Positions 51,660-62,470 of a stretch of 64,000 nucleotides of DNA are shown here, in pieces. Source of the stretch: Odontocerum albicorne (taxonomy: Eukaryota > Arthropoda > Insecta > Trichoptera > Odontoceridae); the NCBI GenBank assembly GCA_949825065.1, contig OX463865.1, positions 19,324,513 through 19,388,512 of the forward strand, in the 5' to 3' direction. The notes under the pieces were generated by a model that had not been told where the DNA came from, searched no databases, and was given only the letters and a program-made list of their open reading frames with translations. A program made the translations under genes and the position numbers. The stretch's first letter is position 1. The number at the start of each line of letters is the position of its first letter.

Positions 51660-52200
51660 GGTTCGAGAAATTTGTGACATTTTATGCCGATTCAAGTGGA
51701 ATGGGATAGTAAAAGTGTGTTAGATCTTTTATCCTGTGGATTGAATAACATCTGGAGTTCTACAAGGCTCTATTTTGGGACCCTTGTTAATGTTCCTGAT
51801 TTCATTAATGAAATTTCAAGAGCTCTTAGGTGCTCGTATTTAATTTATTCTGATGACATAAAGATATTTCTTTCGAGAATGACATAAGGATGCTTCAAAT
51901 GGATCTCAATTCACTATGTGGTTGGTGTCATAAAAGGGGCACGTGCCTTAACACGGATAACTCTTTAATTTTATGTGTGACATATATATTAAAACGTGTA
52001 TTAGATCTTTATTGCGTAAATACGAGTATGTCACCTTACTATATAAGCCTGCCGAAAACTATGATACAGATCAAAAGACCGGTTGGTGTCGGCTACCAAT
52101 AATGAGCATATGTTATGTTGTATTATGCAACATGTCGGTGTTTGTGTTCCCCGACAGATTGTGGGTTATCTCGGAATTAAACTGAACTATGGTCCGATAT
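51660..52200 (+). pseudogene. LINE RT palm fragment, longer copy
   Basis: Motif B GVLQGSILGPLL (51745-51790, shifted), then EISRALRCSYLIYSDDIKIF (51805-51870) with catalytic DD, then LQMDLNSLCGWCHKRGTCLN + TDNSLILCVTYILK. Same family as 43270-43430. A premature TAA at about 51885 and further shifts disable it. Confidence 0.75.
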
Positions 52201-52640
52201 TTGGTTGGTTGTAATGTTCTTGCTACGGCGCCATTATGCAATGATATTATCTCTCAGTTGTTGGCCTATTGAAAAAAGTTGACAAATAATCCCACGGTCA
52301 AGCAAAGCGCAAACAAAATTCATGATAACAATTTATTCACTGTTTATATAGAGCTTTTTTTTTCAATTCAGACTCTTCCCGAAGGTGCTATAACTTGAAA
52401 ATATAGCACGATATTATTGAAAGTTTCAAAGTATTAATAACATTTTAAGTATATTAATGTTGTACTCGTAGATGCGGCCATTACCCGGCTTGGTTACTTC
52501 CTCGTATCTGTATTTATTTTGATAAATTATTTGATACTTTGAGGAAAATTATTGATAAACAATTGCTGTTTTCAATAAAAATAACATTTCCTTTATCATT
52601 TTTCGTTTATGTATAACAAAAGGTGTTGTACTTTTTTTTT
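52201..52640. other. AT-rich interval with a repeat-J scrap
   Basis: 52455-52510 (GTAGATGCGGCCATTACCCG, TTACTTCCTCGTATCTG) is a piece of repeat J. Otherwise nothing recognised. Confidence 0.4.
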
Positions 52641-52654
52641 TAATTTTATTAAAA

Positions 52655-52905
52655 TTTTATTATTTATAATTAAGGTATTAACGTTGTGGATGTTTAAAAA
52701 CATTATAATTTGTTTTTATCAAACACTGTTTATTCCACTTTATATAATGGTATAACCTTACCGGTTTCAAGGTTTTCACCTCATCATAGTCTTGTTTGTG
52801 CTCCCCTGATGATTATGTGAAAACCTTGAAACATGTAGGGTTATACTGTTACATAAAGTGAAATAAACAGTGTTTAACAAAACAAATTATAGCCTTATTA
52901 AAACT
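52655..52905. mobile_element. Penelope-like ends, inverted pair
   Basis: Minus end 52660-52790 (AATTAAGGTATTAACGTTGT, AACACTGTTTATTCCACTTT, TTACCGGTTTCAAGG). Plus end 52793-52905 (GTGCTCCCCTGATGATTATG, GAAAACCTTGAAACATG, AATAAACAGTGTTT). Inverted pairing of ends is as at 35 kb. The plus copy keeps CTGATGA and GAAA but its helix II is altered. Confidence 0.82.
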
Positions 52906-53049
52906 GTTATATAAATAAATGGCGGATTTATTATTTTTTTAAATAATGTTTATCCTGAAATTTTTTTTTTGTATCCGTTTTTACTTTTATTTACCAACTT
53001 GGTCGACTTTGCATCTCAAAGCTCTGTTTTTTTTTTCTATCACAATTTT

Positions 53050-53440
53050 TAATAATAATTTATATAGCGCATTTTAGAGGACAAACACTCCTCAAGAGTG
53101 CTCCAACTTGGGACTAGAGCCCATTATTATAGGCATTAAAAATATTACAAAATAAATATATATAAATTGAAGAGTCTTGTTTGTGCTCCCCTGATGATGA
53201 GGTGAGAACTTTGAAATCAGTAGGGTTGTACCGTTATGTAAAGTAGAATAAACAGTGTTTGACTTAGCAAATTACAATATAAATTAAGTGTGACAATAAG
53301 AAGATAGTGGCTGCGGCCATTCGATCTCGTGCTTCTCCACATCTGTAAATGATAAAAAAAACATGTTTGGTAAGAAAACCGTAAAAGACGAACTACAAAG
53401 AAACCTTTGTACATATTAATCAATATGTAATAGCAACACA
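53050..53440 (-). mobile_element. Repeat J copy split by a Penelope end
   Basis: 53050-53172 (CAAACACTCCTCAAGAG, AGAGCCCATTATTATAGGC) and 53285-53440 (AAGATAGTGGCTGCGGCCAT, TTTGGTAAGAAAACCG, AGAAACCTTTGT) align with 36019-36297 as one unit. A near-identical ATATAAATTGA/ATATAAATTAA stands on both sides of the insert. Confidence 0.7.
53173..53284 (+). mobile_element. Penelope-like end inserted in repeat J, with hammerhead-like core
   Basis: AGTCTTGTTTGTGCTCCCCT, CTGATGA (53191-53197), helix-II-like AGGTGAGAACTT, GAAA (53213-53216), then GTAGGGTTGTACCGTTATG and AATAAACAGTGTTTGA. It is tail only, like the 97-bp insert at 41458. Confidence 0.8.
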
Positions 53441-53489
53441 TTCGACTTTAGCTGTAGTATGGTGTATGTGTGTGGTGTTTATATAGAAT

Positions 53490-53605
53490 TATAGACAACC
53501 TCGGTGGCCTAGTTGGTAACACGCCTGTCTCCAAACCCAGAGGTGACGGGTTCAAATCTCGCAGGAACCCAGATTTTTTTTTAAATTTTAAACTTTCAGT
53601 AAGAG
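53490..53605 (+). mobile_element. tRNA-headed SINE head
   Basis: The A box TGGCCTAGTTGG (53505) and B box GGTTCAAATCT (53549, one mismatch) are spaced as in the other copies. GGAACCCAGATTTTTTTTTA follows. The body beyond is not typical and the LINE-B-like tail is missing. Confidence 0.7.
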
Positions 53606-53714
53606 TGGATTTGATTCCTAAGTTTAACCTCTTCAAACCTGACGTCCATTATAATGGACACAGCGTTCACATGCACTTTGTAAACAAGTTTGTTGTATTA
53701 TATATTTCTGTTCC

Positions 53715-53870
53715 CAATTATTCAATTCACATACTGTCTCTATTGTATATTATCCTTAACTGTCCCGCCAACCCCTCTTATTTCGTAGAAAATTTTCAGC
53801 GTATTTCCAATCATGGATTAGCGCTACGCTCAAACAGATATTGTTTACTGGCCTTTCCAGTTCACCGATA
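53715..53870 (+). mobile_element. LINE-B C-terminal fragment
   Basis: IHILSLLYIILNCPANPSYF then RISNHGLALRSNRYCLLAFP + VHR matches the LINE-B protein. It stops abruptly before the RLWNQL block. Confidence 0.85.
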
Positions 53871-54133
53871 TTTAATCACAAATCATTTGAAGGTATCGAT
53901 AACCTTTGAGATAAAAATGTAAATAAATCATAGTGGATTTCATAAAACTGAATGGATGCCGTCCTCGTAGAGTGCACGAGGAAGATAGTTGCATAATTTT
54001 TATATTAGAAGCTCAAACAGATAACTTGGTATAGCGCCATGCAGTGTCAAAGTGTGGGGGCAAGAGGGAACAGGCATTGCTATGGGGGGGCACAAAGTCA
54101 GTGACTAAAAATAATATATTTTAAAAGCTTTTA

Positions 54134-54855
54134 TAGATCGTTCAACCAGAAGACTCATTTTGTAATAGTGTGAGTAACAGTGCGTCTACAAAAACTTGTC
54201 ACTTTATTTTTTTAATGAAAGAGCAAAAAAATATAAAAATAATATTTTATATTCAAACATTGAAATGAACACACACGCTTTGTCAATTGAAAATGCTGTC
54301 AGCTTAAATTGTAATGCACATAAAAATAAAATGAAAGTAGGTTTATTTAACATATTAATTGTTTAGGCATGGCAGATTCTAGGAAACATTAAATAACAAT
54401 TTTTCATGATTTAAAATAAATATAAGTACAAGTATTGTAAAGTAAAAATGTTTGTCAACTTTAATTAGATTATAGCACATAAAAATAAAATGAATATAAG
54501 ATTATTTAATATATTAATGTATCATAATTACATAATTACTATGCCAAATAATAAAGTTTTAAAATAATAGTGGATGGAGTGATACTAAATTATAGGAAAC
54601 TTTAAGTTATAACAAAGTACATTTTAAGCTTTCAATTTTGTTTTAATTATACATTACATTAGACAGAAATCGCACTCCTAATATCGAAATGGTAGTGTTT
54701 TTCTAATCACCGAGTATTTAAACAACAATACAAACGTGTGCTCTGCGCGAACCAATAGTGTGGCATTCTAAAATCAATACCACTCCAAGGGCTATGTAAT
54801 ACAGAGAGTGTTACTCACACTATTGCAAAATGACTCTTCTGGCTGAATGATATAT
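54134..54855. mobile_element. MITE-R, about 720 bp with about 50-bp TIRs
   Basis: Left ATAGATCGTTCAACCAGAAG + ACTCATTTTGTAATAGTGTG, right CACACTATTGCAAAATGACT + CTTCTGGCTGAATGATATAT. The arms are about 85% identical by eye. The interior is very AT-rich with no frames. One copy in the window. Confidence 0.82.
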
Positions 54856-55026
54856 ACTTAATTTGATTACGCTTAATCGACATAACACTTTATATTTTTT
54901 ATCTACAATTCCAAATAATATCTTTCGTTTTTTTTTTTGGGTTTTCACTCAAACTTTACGACCTCTATAGCCTAATTGATAAAATGCTTGTCTTTCAAAG
55001 TATATTTTTAATTAAAAATTCAATTA

Positions 55027-56010
55027 ATGTGGAACCTCGTTTTTCGAACTTAATCTGTTCCAGAAGACTGTTCAATAATTGAATAAATTTTTCCCATTCG
55101 AAGTAATGTAGATTGAGCAATATGTTACAGACCCTCAAAAATATACAGTGCGGCAACACAATAAATAGATTAAATAAATTAAAAAATAACTTCACTTTAC
55201 CTGTACTAAGAAGAGCTGATGGAATAAGTGAAAGGTGGTATTGTTTGGAAAGGGAGTCACTTGTATAAATACGTCACTTGACTGCCCTTCTTGGGTTGTT
55301 ACTCATTTCTATCTCACTATACTTGAGAAAATGTAGCATGGTTCCTGTGACAGTTCACAAATTGGCCCCAATACAATCTTGTAGCGACGTTCAGTAATTT
55401 TAATTATTTTATCAACTTTAATATAAGCCTCGATTCAAATAAATAGCAAGTTATTTAGGTAAATACATTACATAAAACTAACAATAATGACAAATTAATA
55501 CATCTTGTTACAAATTAGCAAAAATATGTCAGTTTGTTAAAATCAAATAATGTTTGGCGACGTTTGTCAAAAGTCACTACGTTAGTCCGCATTGGCTAGG
55601 GATGGGGTATACGATAATTGGATTTTCGATTTTTTTATACCTAAAATTAAATGTTCGTAATTAGTATTAATTCATAGTGGATCTTGGCCTATTTAAAGAT
55701 AAATACAAATCATACAATACATTAGAAAGTCAGTATAATGCAAATTAGGAATTAAAACGTCAATTTAGAGAAAAACAAAAACGATTCGATTTGTAAAAAA
55801 AAAACGATTTTATCCCATCCCTTTGAGACATGACATTTCAAATGTCACAGGGGCCATCCTACATTTTCTCAAGTATAAAAACCTGTCCAGTGAGGTTAGT
55901 TTTTTGCGTGCGTTTTAATATTTTTTATTTGAAGTGAAACATGGCATTGTCATTGAAAACCGAATTAATTAAAACAAGATGTAAATCATTTGAAAACCGA
56001 GGTTCCACTG
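55027..56010. mobile_element. Non-autonomous Tigger/pogo-like element hosting MITE-Q
   Basis: Left end TGTGGAACCTCGTTTTTCGA (preceded by TA), right end TTGAAAACCGAGGTTCCACT + G followed by TA. This TIR is of the CAGTGGAACCTCG type, also seen at 1049. The interior is noncoding apart from MITE-Q at 55320-55875. Confidence 0.85.
55320..55875 (-). mobile_element. MITE-Q copy 2, nested in the Tigger-like element
   Basis: TA | TACTTGAGAAAATGTAGCAT ... ATGTCACAGGGGCCATC, CTACATTTTCTCAAGTA | TA. Same family as 42156-42732 in opposite orientation, 556 bp. Nesting shows that it is younger than the Tigger-like host. Confidence 0.92.
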
Positions 56011-56289
56011 TATATTATTAAAAATATATATATTTTTATACCTCATCAATATTCATCATTAAAAATGTGACTAATTTTCTTTCTTTTGTAGAAATTATCT
56101 CATTTTGATTATTGCTTTGTGATTAAATGTCGCAGATTTTTTTGTCTTGTCCACGGATTCGAAAGACCCTCGCTATGCCACTGGTGTCACGTTAAATGTA
56201 TCACACGGTTTACGTAATCTTGTCTCGTTATTTTAAACATTTTGTTTGTTTATGGTTTAAGAGTTAATGAGCCGATTGTATTAATTGTT

Positions 56290-56645
56290 TATGTGCCGGA
56301 CGTATGCGTCATCATAAAACATATTAGGATTAGCTTCTTAATTGTTCAATGTGTATAGATTTGGTTTTAATTTCATATGTATATTCTTGATATTTGTTTA
56401 GTTTTTGTATGTATTTTTATGTTTGTTTGGGTCCGTGCGTTGTCACGACCGCAACGGAAATGTAGACTTATGGACGGTCGTCGAGACTAGATCGCTGGCC
56501 GGTCGGCATTTGCATTGCGCAAAACTCCCGAAAATTGTGGTATTTCGCGAGGTGTGAGCACTTGCGATGAGCGATTGATCGTTCATAAATTACTTATTCT
56601 CAGTTCACTCTGCCTACTGTGTTTTACTTGATACCTGCAACAACC
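56290..56645 (+). mobile_element. Dispersed repeat D, longest copy
   Basis: TGTGCCGGACGTATGCGTCA at the left, GAGCACTTGCGATGAGCGAT in the middle, TTCTCAGTTCACTCTGCCTA + CTGTGTTTTACTTGA and AACAACCTGC at the right. At 350 bp it starts with TG, consistent with an LTR. The right terminus is unproven. Confidence 0.45.
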
Positions 56646-56649
56646 TGCC

Positions 56650-56810
56650 GTTAGAGGAATCTCTTCACCACGCTGCCTTTTCACCGATCTACGCCTTTGA
56701 ACGTGAGCTGAATTCTCTGAATTCGGAGTAGCACACCGCGGGGTTCGAACCGATGACTTTCTGCACGCAAGCCAGTGCATTACTGTGTGGCCATGCACTT
56801 CACCTAAATC
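56650..56810 (-). mobile_element. tRNA-headed SINE-K, inverted
   Basis: Minus strand: ATGCATGGCCACACAGTAAT (A-box region), GTCATCGGTTCGAACCCCGC (B box at 56740-56750), GGTGTGCTACTCCG. Head and B box align with 24620-24700. Confidence 0.68.
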
Positions 56811-56829
56811 ATATAATTTTCTTACATAC

Positions 56830-57300
56830 TACCAGTGCTTTTAAAAAAAAAAAAAAGTGCCGAAGTTCACTTCTTGTCAAGCTTTTTGTAAACCGTAAAA
56901 AAGGTAGTGGAGCGCCACTCCACTGCGCTCCACCGCAAAAAAAAAACGCTAACAGTGCTTTTCTTTTAAAAAATAAGGTGCTGGAACTCACTTTTTTTCA
57001 AGCTTTTTGTAAACCGTAAAAAAGGTGGTGAAGCGCCACTCCACTGCGCTCAACTGCAAAAAAAACACTGACAGTGTTTTTCTTTTTAAAAAAAGGGGCC
57101 GCAGCTCACTTCTTGTCAAGCTTTTTGTAAACCGTAAAAAAGGTGGTGGAGCGCCCCTCCACTGCGCTCCACCGCAAAAAACATTGACAGTGCTTTTCTT
57201 TTAAAAAAAAAGGAGCCGGAGCTCATTTCTAGTCAAGATTTTTGTAAACCGTAAAAAAAGTGGTGGAGCGCCGCTCCACTGCACTCCGCCGCAAAAAAGC
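56830..57300. repeat. About 118-bp tandem array, 4 copies, each with a GC-rich hairpin
   Basis: AGTGCTTTTCTTTTAAAAAA, CTCACTTCTTGTCAAGCTTT, TTGTAAACCGTAAAAAAGGT recur at 56832, 56953, 57073 and 57189. Each unit contains GGTGGAGCGCC...CTGCGCTCCACC, a GC-rich stem in AT-rich surroundings. Confidence 0.9.
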
Positions 57301-57399
57301 ACTGCAACTTTCTATATAAGGTAATGATATGATTTAGTGTTAAATATGTGTTTCTATTAGATATACAAAAGATTTACAAATGTTCCTTTGTAGTTCATC

Positions 57400-57655
57400 T
57401 TCTTTTAGGTAAGTTATCCGCTGTTTTCTTACCAAATATGTTTTTCTGATTATGTACATATACGTGGAAGAACCTAATCTAATGGCCGCAGCCACAATCT
57501 TCGTATCATTACTCTTATTATATTTATTTTGTAGTATTTAAATAATAGAGGGTTTCAAACCCGAGCTAGAGCGCCCTTGAGGAGAGTCTAAACGGCACTA
57601 TATAAATTTTCGTTTGTTAATTATTACTATTATTATTTAATTGCTTTATTTATGC
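57400..57655 (+). mobile_element. Repeat J, plus-strand copy with full right end
   Basis: CGCTGTTTTCTTACCAAATA, TAATGGCCGCAGCCACAATC, GAGGGTTTCAAACCCGAGCT, GCGCCCTTGAGGAGAGTCTA, AACGGCACTATATAAATTTT and a tail ATTACTATTATTATTTA. The trinucleotide tail supports a retroposed (SINE) origin. Confidence 0.62.
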
Positions 57656-57944
57656 GCTGTGTTTCTGAAATTAATAAATTACTCTGGTAAACAGAGGGTT
57701 TACAGTATTTTGATAAAATTATCAACTCCATACATGTGTTCACACTTGATAATATTTTGATATTTTATTGAGTGGATTGTGTCATGTTGCCCTTTTTATC
57801 TATTATTTTGAAATATTTCCAATACTTCGGTTATCTAAGAAGTAAAAGAAAATATATTTTTAGTTAGATTAAATGAACAAGTTTTATCTAAACTAAACTT
57901 GTTTAATATGCCACATAAAAAAAAAACATTACAAAAGGCGACCT
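57656..57944. other. AT-rich, nothing recognised
   Basis: No frames, repeats or known motifs. Confidence 0.3.
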
Positions 57945-59690
57945 CCGTTGCCAGGCGGTGAGACAAGTTGAGAAAATGAATGAGAAAAGAAAGATTTAAC
58001 AAATGTACAAATCGGAAGAAAACAAGGTATGCATCGAAGAGGTAATTGTTGATCTAAAGCGGCCAAGTTGGTAAGACAAGTGGAGAAAATGATTGAGCAA
58101 AGAATGATTCAACAAATATACAAATGGGATGAAAACAAGGTATGCATCGAAGAGGTAATTGTTGATCTAAAGCGGCCAAGTTGGTAAGACAAGTGGAGAA
58201 AATGAATGAGCAAAGAATGATTCAACAAATATACAAATGGGATGAAAACAAGGTATGCATCGAAGAGGTAATTGTTGATCTAAAGCGGCCAAGTTGGTAA
58301 GACAAGTGGAGAAAATGAATGAGCAAAAAATGATTCAACAAATATACAAATGGGATGAAAACAAGGTATGCATCGAAGAGGTAATTGTTGATCTAAAGCG
58401 GCCAAGTTGGTAAGACAAGTGGAGAAAATGAATGAGCAAAGAATGATTCAACAAATATACAAATGGGATGAAAACAAGGTATGCATCGAAGAGGTAATTG
58501 TTGATCTAAAGCGGCCAAGTTGGTAAGACAAGTGGAGAAAATGAATGAGGAAAGAATGATTCAATAAATAAGTCAGAAGTAAAAAGTATGTATCGAAGAG
58601 GTAATTGTTGATCTAAAGTGGCCAAGTTGGTGAAACAAGTGGAGAAAATGAATGAAGAAATAATGATTCAATAAATAAGTCAGAAATAAAAAGTATGTAA
58701 AGAAGAGATAATTGTTGATCTAAAGTGACCAAGTTGGTGAGACAAGTGGAGAAAATGAATGAAGAAAGAATGTTTCAATAAATATACAAGTCAGAAGTAA
58801 AAAGAATGTATCGAAGAAGTAATTGTTGATCTAAAGTGGCCAAGTTGGTGAAACAAGTGGAAAAAATGAATGAAGAAAGAATGATTCAATAAATAAGTCA
58901 GAAGTAGAAAGTATGTATCGAAGAGGTAATTGTTGATCTAAAGTGGCCAAGTTGGTAAGACAAGTGGAGAAAATTAATGAGGAAATAATGTTTCAATAAA
59001 TAAGTCAGAAATAAAAAGTATGTAAAGAAGAGATAATTGTTGATCTAAAGTGGTCAAGTTGGTAAGACAAGTGGAGAAAATGTATGAGGAAAGAATGTTT
59101 CAATAAATAAGTCAAAAGTAAAAAGTATGTATCGAAGAGGTAATTGTTGATCTAAAGTGGGCAAGTTGCTAAAACAAGTGGAGAAAATGAATGAAGAAAG
59201 AAGGTTTCAATAAATAAGTCAGAAGTAAGTATACAAGTCAGAAGTAAAAATTATGTATCGAAGAAGTAATTTTTGATCTAAAGTGGCCAAGTTGGTGAGA
59301 CAAGTGGAGAAAATGAATGAAGAAAGAATGATTCAATAAATAAGTTAGAAGTAAAAAGTATGTATCGAACAGGTAATTATTGATCTAAAGTGGTTAAGTT
59401 GGTGAGACAAGTGGAGAAAATGAATGAAGAAAGAAGGTTTCAATAAATAAGTCAGAAGTAAGTATACAAGTCAGAAGTAAAAAGTATGTATCGAAGAAGT
59501 AATTATTGATCTAAAGTGGGCAAGTTGCTAAAAGAAGTGGAGAAAATGTATGAGGAAAGAATGTTTCAATAAATAGGTCAAAAGTAAAAAGTATGTATCG
59601 AACAGGTAATTGTTGATCTAAAGTTGCCAAGTTGGTAAGACAAGTGGGGAAAATGAACGAGCAAAGAATGTTTCAATAAATATACTAGCA
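57945..59690. repeat. 107-113-bp tandem array, about 16 units
   Basis: AGTTGGTAAGACAAGTGGAG + AAAATGAATGAGCAAAGAAT ... GTATGCATCGAAGAGGTAAT + TGTTGATCTAAAG recurs. The first five units (58024-58520) are 113 bp and almost identical. Later units are shorter and more diverged (GTCAGAAGTAAAAAGTATGT), with one partial re-duplication (GTAAGTATACAAGTCAGAAG at 59225 and 59458). Homogenisation has acted at the left end. Confidence 0.93.
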
Positions 59691-60232
59691 CTTATCAATC
59701 GGTGTAATGTAAACCATAGATTTTATAACAGTTTGAGTCCTCGCTAAGTTATTTTCAAAATGAAGACATTTGTTAAAAATTTATTTGTACTAGAAAGGAC
59801 CATGGTTAATCCAATTTATGGATAATTGAGCCCCGGATAATGTAGTTGAATAATTTATTGTCAAATACTTCAACATCCATAAAATTGATCACGGAAATTT
59901 TCAAATGTTCTTAAAAGATTATAAAGGAAATAACAAATTGAGTTCAATACAAATAAACTATGGTTTGATTTAAATACGCTTAAAAAGTGCATCTTTATCA
60001 ATATTTAAATAATAATAAATTTATTTATATATTTTTCAACATTAACTGTAATTAAAAATAACCCATCGGACATCTAAAATAATGTTTTATCGTGTTCATT
60101 GCCCCACTTTCAACTGACAAATAATAATTTACTTAAAACTATAAATACAGAACAGAACATGATTCAATTCAAATGTATGTTATTGAGACAGTTAATCTAG
60201 CTTTTATTGCGTCTGTATTTTTAACTGTTTGA
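59691..60232. other. AT-rich, weak Tigger-like scrap
   Basis: 59798-59852 (GGACCATGGTTAATCCAATT, GGATAATTGAGCCCCGGATA) vaguely recalls a Tigger terminus. There is no partner end. Confidence 0.25.
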
Positions 60233-60566
60233 AGTTATTATGTTTTTAACAATATATAACAAAATGTTTAAGGTTTTTTAACAATATATAACAAAATGAA
60301 GTAAAAAGTATGTATCTTATGTTTTTTAACAATATATAACAAAATGTTTAAAGTTATTATGTTTTTTAACAATAAATATACGAGTATATGTTTAAAGTTA
60401 TTATGTTTTTTAACAATATATAACAATATGTTTAAAGTTATTATGTTTTTTAACAATATACAACAATATGTTTAAAGTTATGTTTTTGAACAGAAAATAA
60501 CAAAATGTTTAAAGTTATTATGTTTTTTAACAATATATAACAATATGTTTAAAGTTATTATGTTTT
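60233..60566. repeat. 39-40-bp tandem array, about 8 units
   Basis: GTTATTATGTTTTTTAACAA + TATATAACAAAATGTTTAAA recurs. Two inverted units lie at 62395-62460 on the other arm of the palindrome, so expansion affected one arm only. Confidence 0.9.
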
Positions 60567-61132
60567 TTGTCGTTTTATATTTATATGATTGTATAAATGT
60601 ATTTTTTTTTTGCTGTATGATTGTGTGCGGTACATTGTGTGATAAATGTTTTGGTCTGTCTGGAGTGATGAAGTGTGAGGAGTTTGATTTTGCGTGATGT
60701 ATACATATGTATATTGAGTGTCACTGTTTGTCAGGTTGGTGAGAATGTGCGACGGGGTTTACATAATCCAAAATCGGAAAGAAGTATCGATTTATTTTTT
60801 CATGCTATATGTCCTCAGTGAGATACAGGCAAAAGCCTAATTTACTGGGGACACGACAAATTAAAGGCAACAAACCCAGATCCATTAAAATCATGTCCGA
60901 ATTAAATTACCTGTTGTTTTTTTCGCAAATTATGCATGTTTCTTCTCATGTATAAAATATTAGGTGTTAACATAAGTTGTGTCCGTTTTTTTCCAAATTT
61001 AAAAATGAGCACCAAAAGTAAAACAAAATGGAAAAGGTTATACGTCATTGGAAAGAAAATTTTCTGTTCTACAAGATATTGTGTTTGCTTTTACGTTACA
61101 TATATTATTTTATTTGATTACAAGCCTTCAAA

Positions 61133-61594
61133 ATGGAATGTCAAGTAGACGAAAGTGAGCATTTTCGACACCTCCTTCTGTTCGCGTTCAATCGATGGAA
61201 TAAAGCTGCCAAAGCTGCTCGCAATATTTGCGAAGTGTACGGTGAAGATGCTATGAATGAAAGAACAGCTCGTCGATGGTTTTTGCGTTTCAAAAATGGT
61301 AATTTCGACCTGAAAGACATGGAGCGTTCCGGACGACCAGTGGACTTCGATGAGGACCGCTTAAACCATATTATTCATGAAGATCACCTTCAAACCACTG
61401 CATAATTGGCTGAGCAGATATATTGTAGTCACATGAATGTATACCACCATCTTAAATCAATGGGAAAAGTCCAGAAGTTCGGAGCTTGGGTTCTACATGT
61501 TTTGAGTGAAAACAACAAAAATCAATTGTTGAACGTTGATTTATTATCTGCTCAGCCAATTCTACAGTGGTTTAAAGGGGATCTTCATGAATAA
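61133..61594 (+). pseudogene. mariner transposase N-terminus, left arm and loop
   Basis: MECQVDESEHFRHLLLFAFN, AAKAARNICEVYGEDAMNER, ARRWFLRFKNGNFDLKD, ERSGRPVDFDEDRL, a stop at 61403, then LAEQIYCSHMNVYHHLKSMG + KVQKFGAWVLH. It is the bipartite HTH domain of a mariner transposase (LL..F..G..A..A...I..VYG, W..RF..G.F.L.D..RSGRP, LA......H.T...HL...GKV). The catalytic domain is absent because the palindrome turns back. Confidence 0.88.
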
Positions 61595-61840
61595 TGTGGT
61601 TTAAACGGTCCTCATCAAAGTCCACTGGTTGTCCGAAACGCTCCATGTCTTTCAGGTCGAAATTACCATTTTTGAAATGCAAAAACCATCGACGAGCTGT
61701 CCTCTCATTCATAGCATCTTCACCGTACACTTCGCAAATATTGCGAGCAGCTTTGGCAGCTTTATTCCCTCGATTGAACGCGAACAGAAGGAGGTGTCAA
61801 AAATGCTCACTTTTGTCTACTTGACATTCCATTATGAAGG
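61549..61840 (-). pseudogene. mariner transposase N-terminus, inverted right arm
   Basis: The minus strand repeats the same codons from ATGGAATGTCAAGTAGAC (61835) to LAEQI near 61550, with its own stop (TGA at about 61800) and substitutions. Both arms keep a mariner 5' end facing outward. Confidence 0.85.
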
Positions 61841-62470
61841 CTTGTAATCAAATAAAATAATATATGTAACGTAAAAGCAAACACAATATCTTGTAGAACA
61901 GAAAATTTTCTTTCCAATGACGTATAACCTTTACCATTTTGTTTTACTTTTGGTGCTCATTTTTAAATTTGGAAAAAAACGGACACAACTTATGTTAACA
62001 CTTAATATTTTTACACATGAGAAGAAACATGCATAATTTGCGAAAAAACAACAGATAATTTAATTCGGACATGATTTTAATGGATCTGGGTTTGTTGCCT
62101 TTCATTTGTCGTGTCCCCAGTAAACTAGGCTTTTGCCTGTATCTCACTGAGGACATATAGCATGAAAAAATAAATCGATACTTCTTTCCGATTTTGGATT
62201 ATATAAAACCGCGTCACACATTCTCATCAACCTGACAAACAGTGACACTCAATTACATATGTATGCATCACTCGAAATCAAACTCCTCACACCTCATCAC
62301 TCCAGACAGACCAAAACATTCATCACACAATATACCGCACATAATCATACAGCAAAAAAATACATTTATACAATAATATAAATATAAAATGACAAAAAAC
62401 ATAATAACTTTAAACATATTGTTATATATTGTTAAAAAACATAATAACTTTAAACATATATATTTATTGT

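Larger units (their letters stand above)
60245..62470. repeat. Large palindrome, arms about 0.9-1.2 kb, loop about 115 bp
   Basis: From the centre (about 61435-61548) outward, both sides carry: mariner N-terminal codons (61133-61430 / 61550-61835), mariner 5' UTR and terminus GTTAACATAAGTTGTGTCC (60965 / 61995), repeat I (GGACACGACAAATTAAAGGC / complement at 62100), CAAAATCGGAAAGAAGTATC / complement at 62180, and the 40-bp repeat. The arms differ by scattered substitutions and the left array. Confidence 0.9.

Noticed and set aside
61594..61847. Plus-strand frames of 72-76 residues
   Set aside because: Antisense of the inverted mariner arm, not genes.
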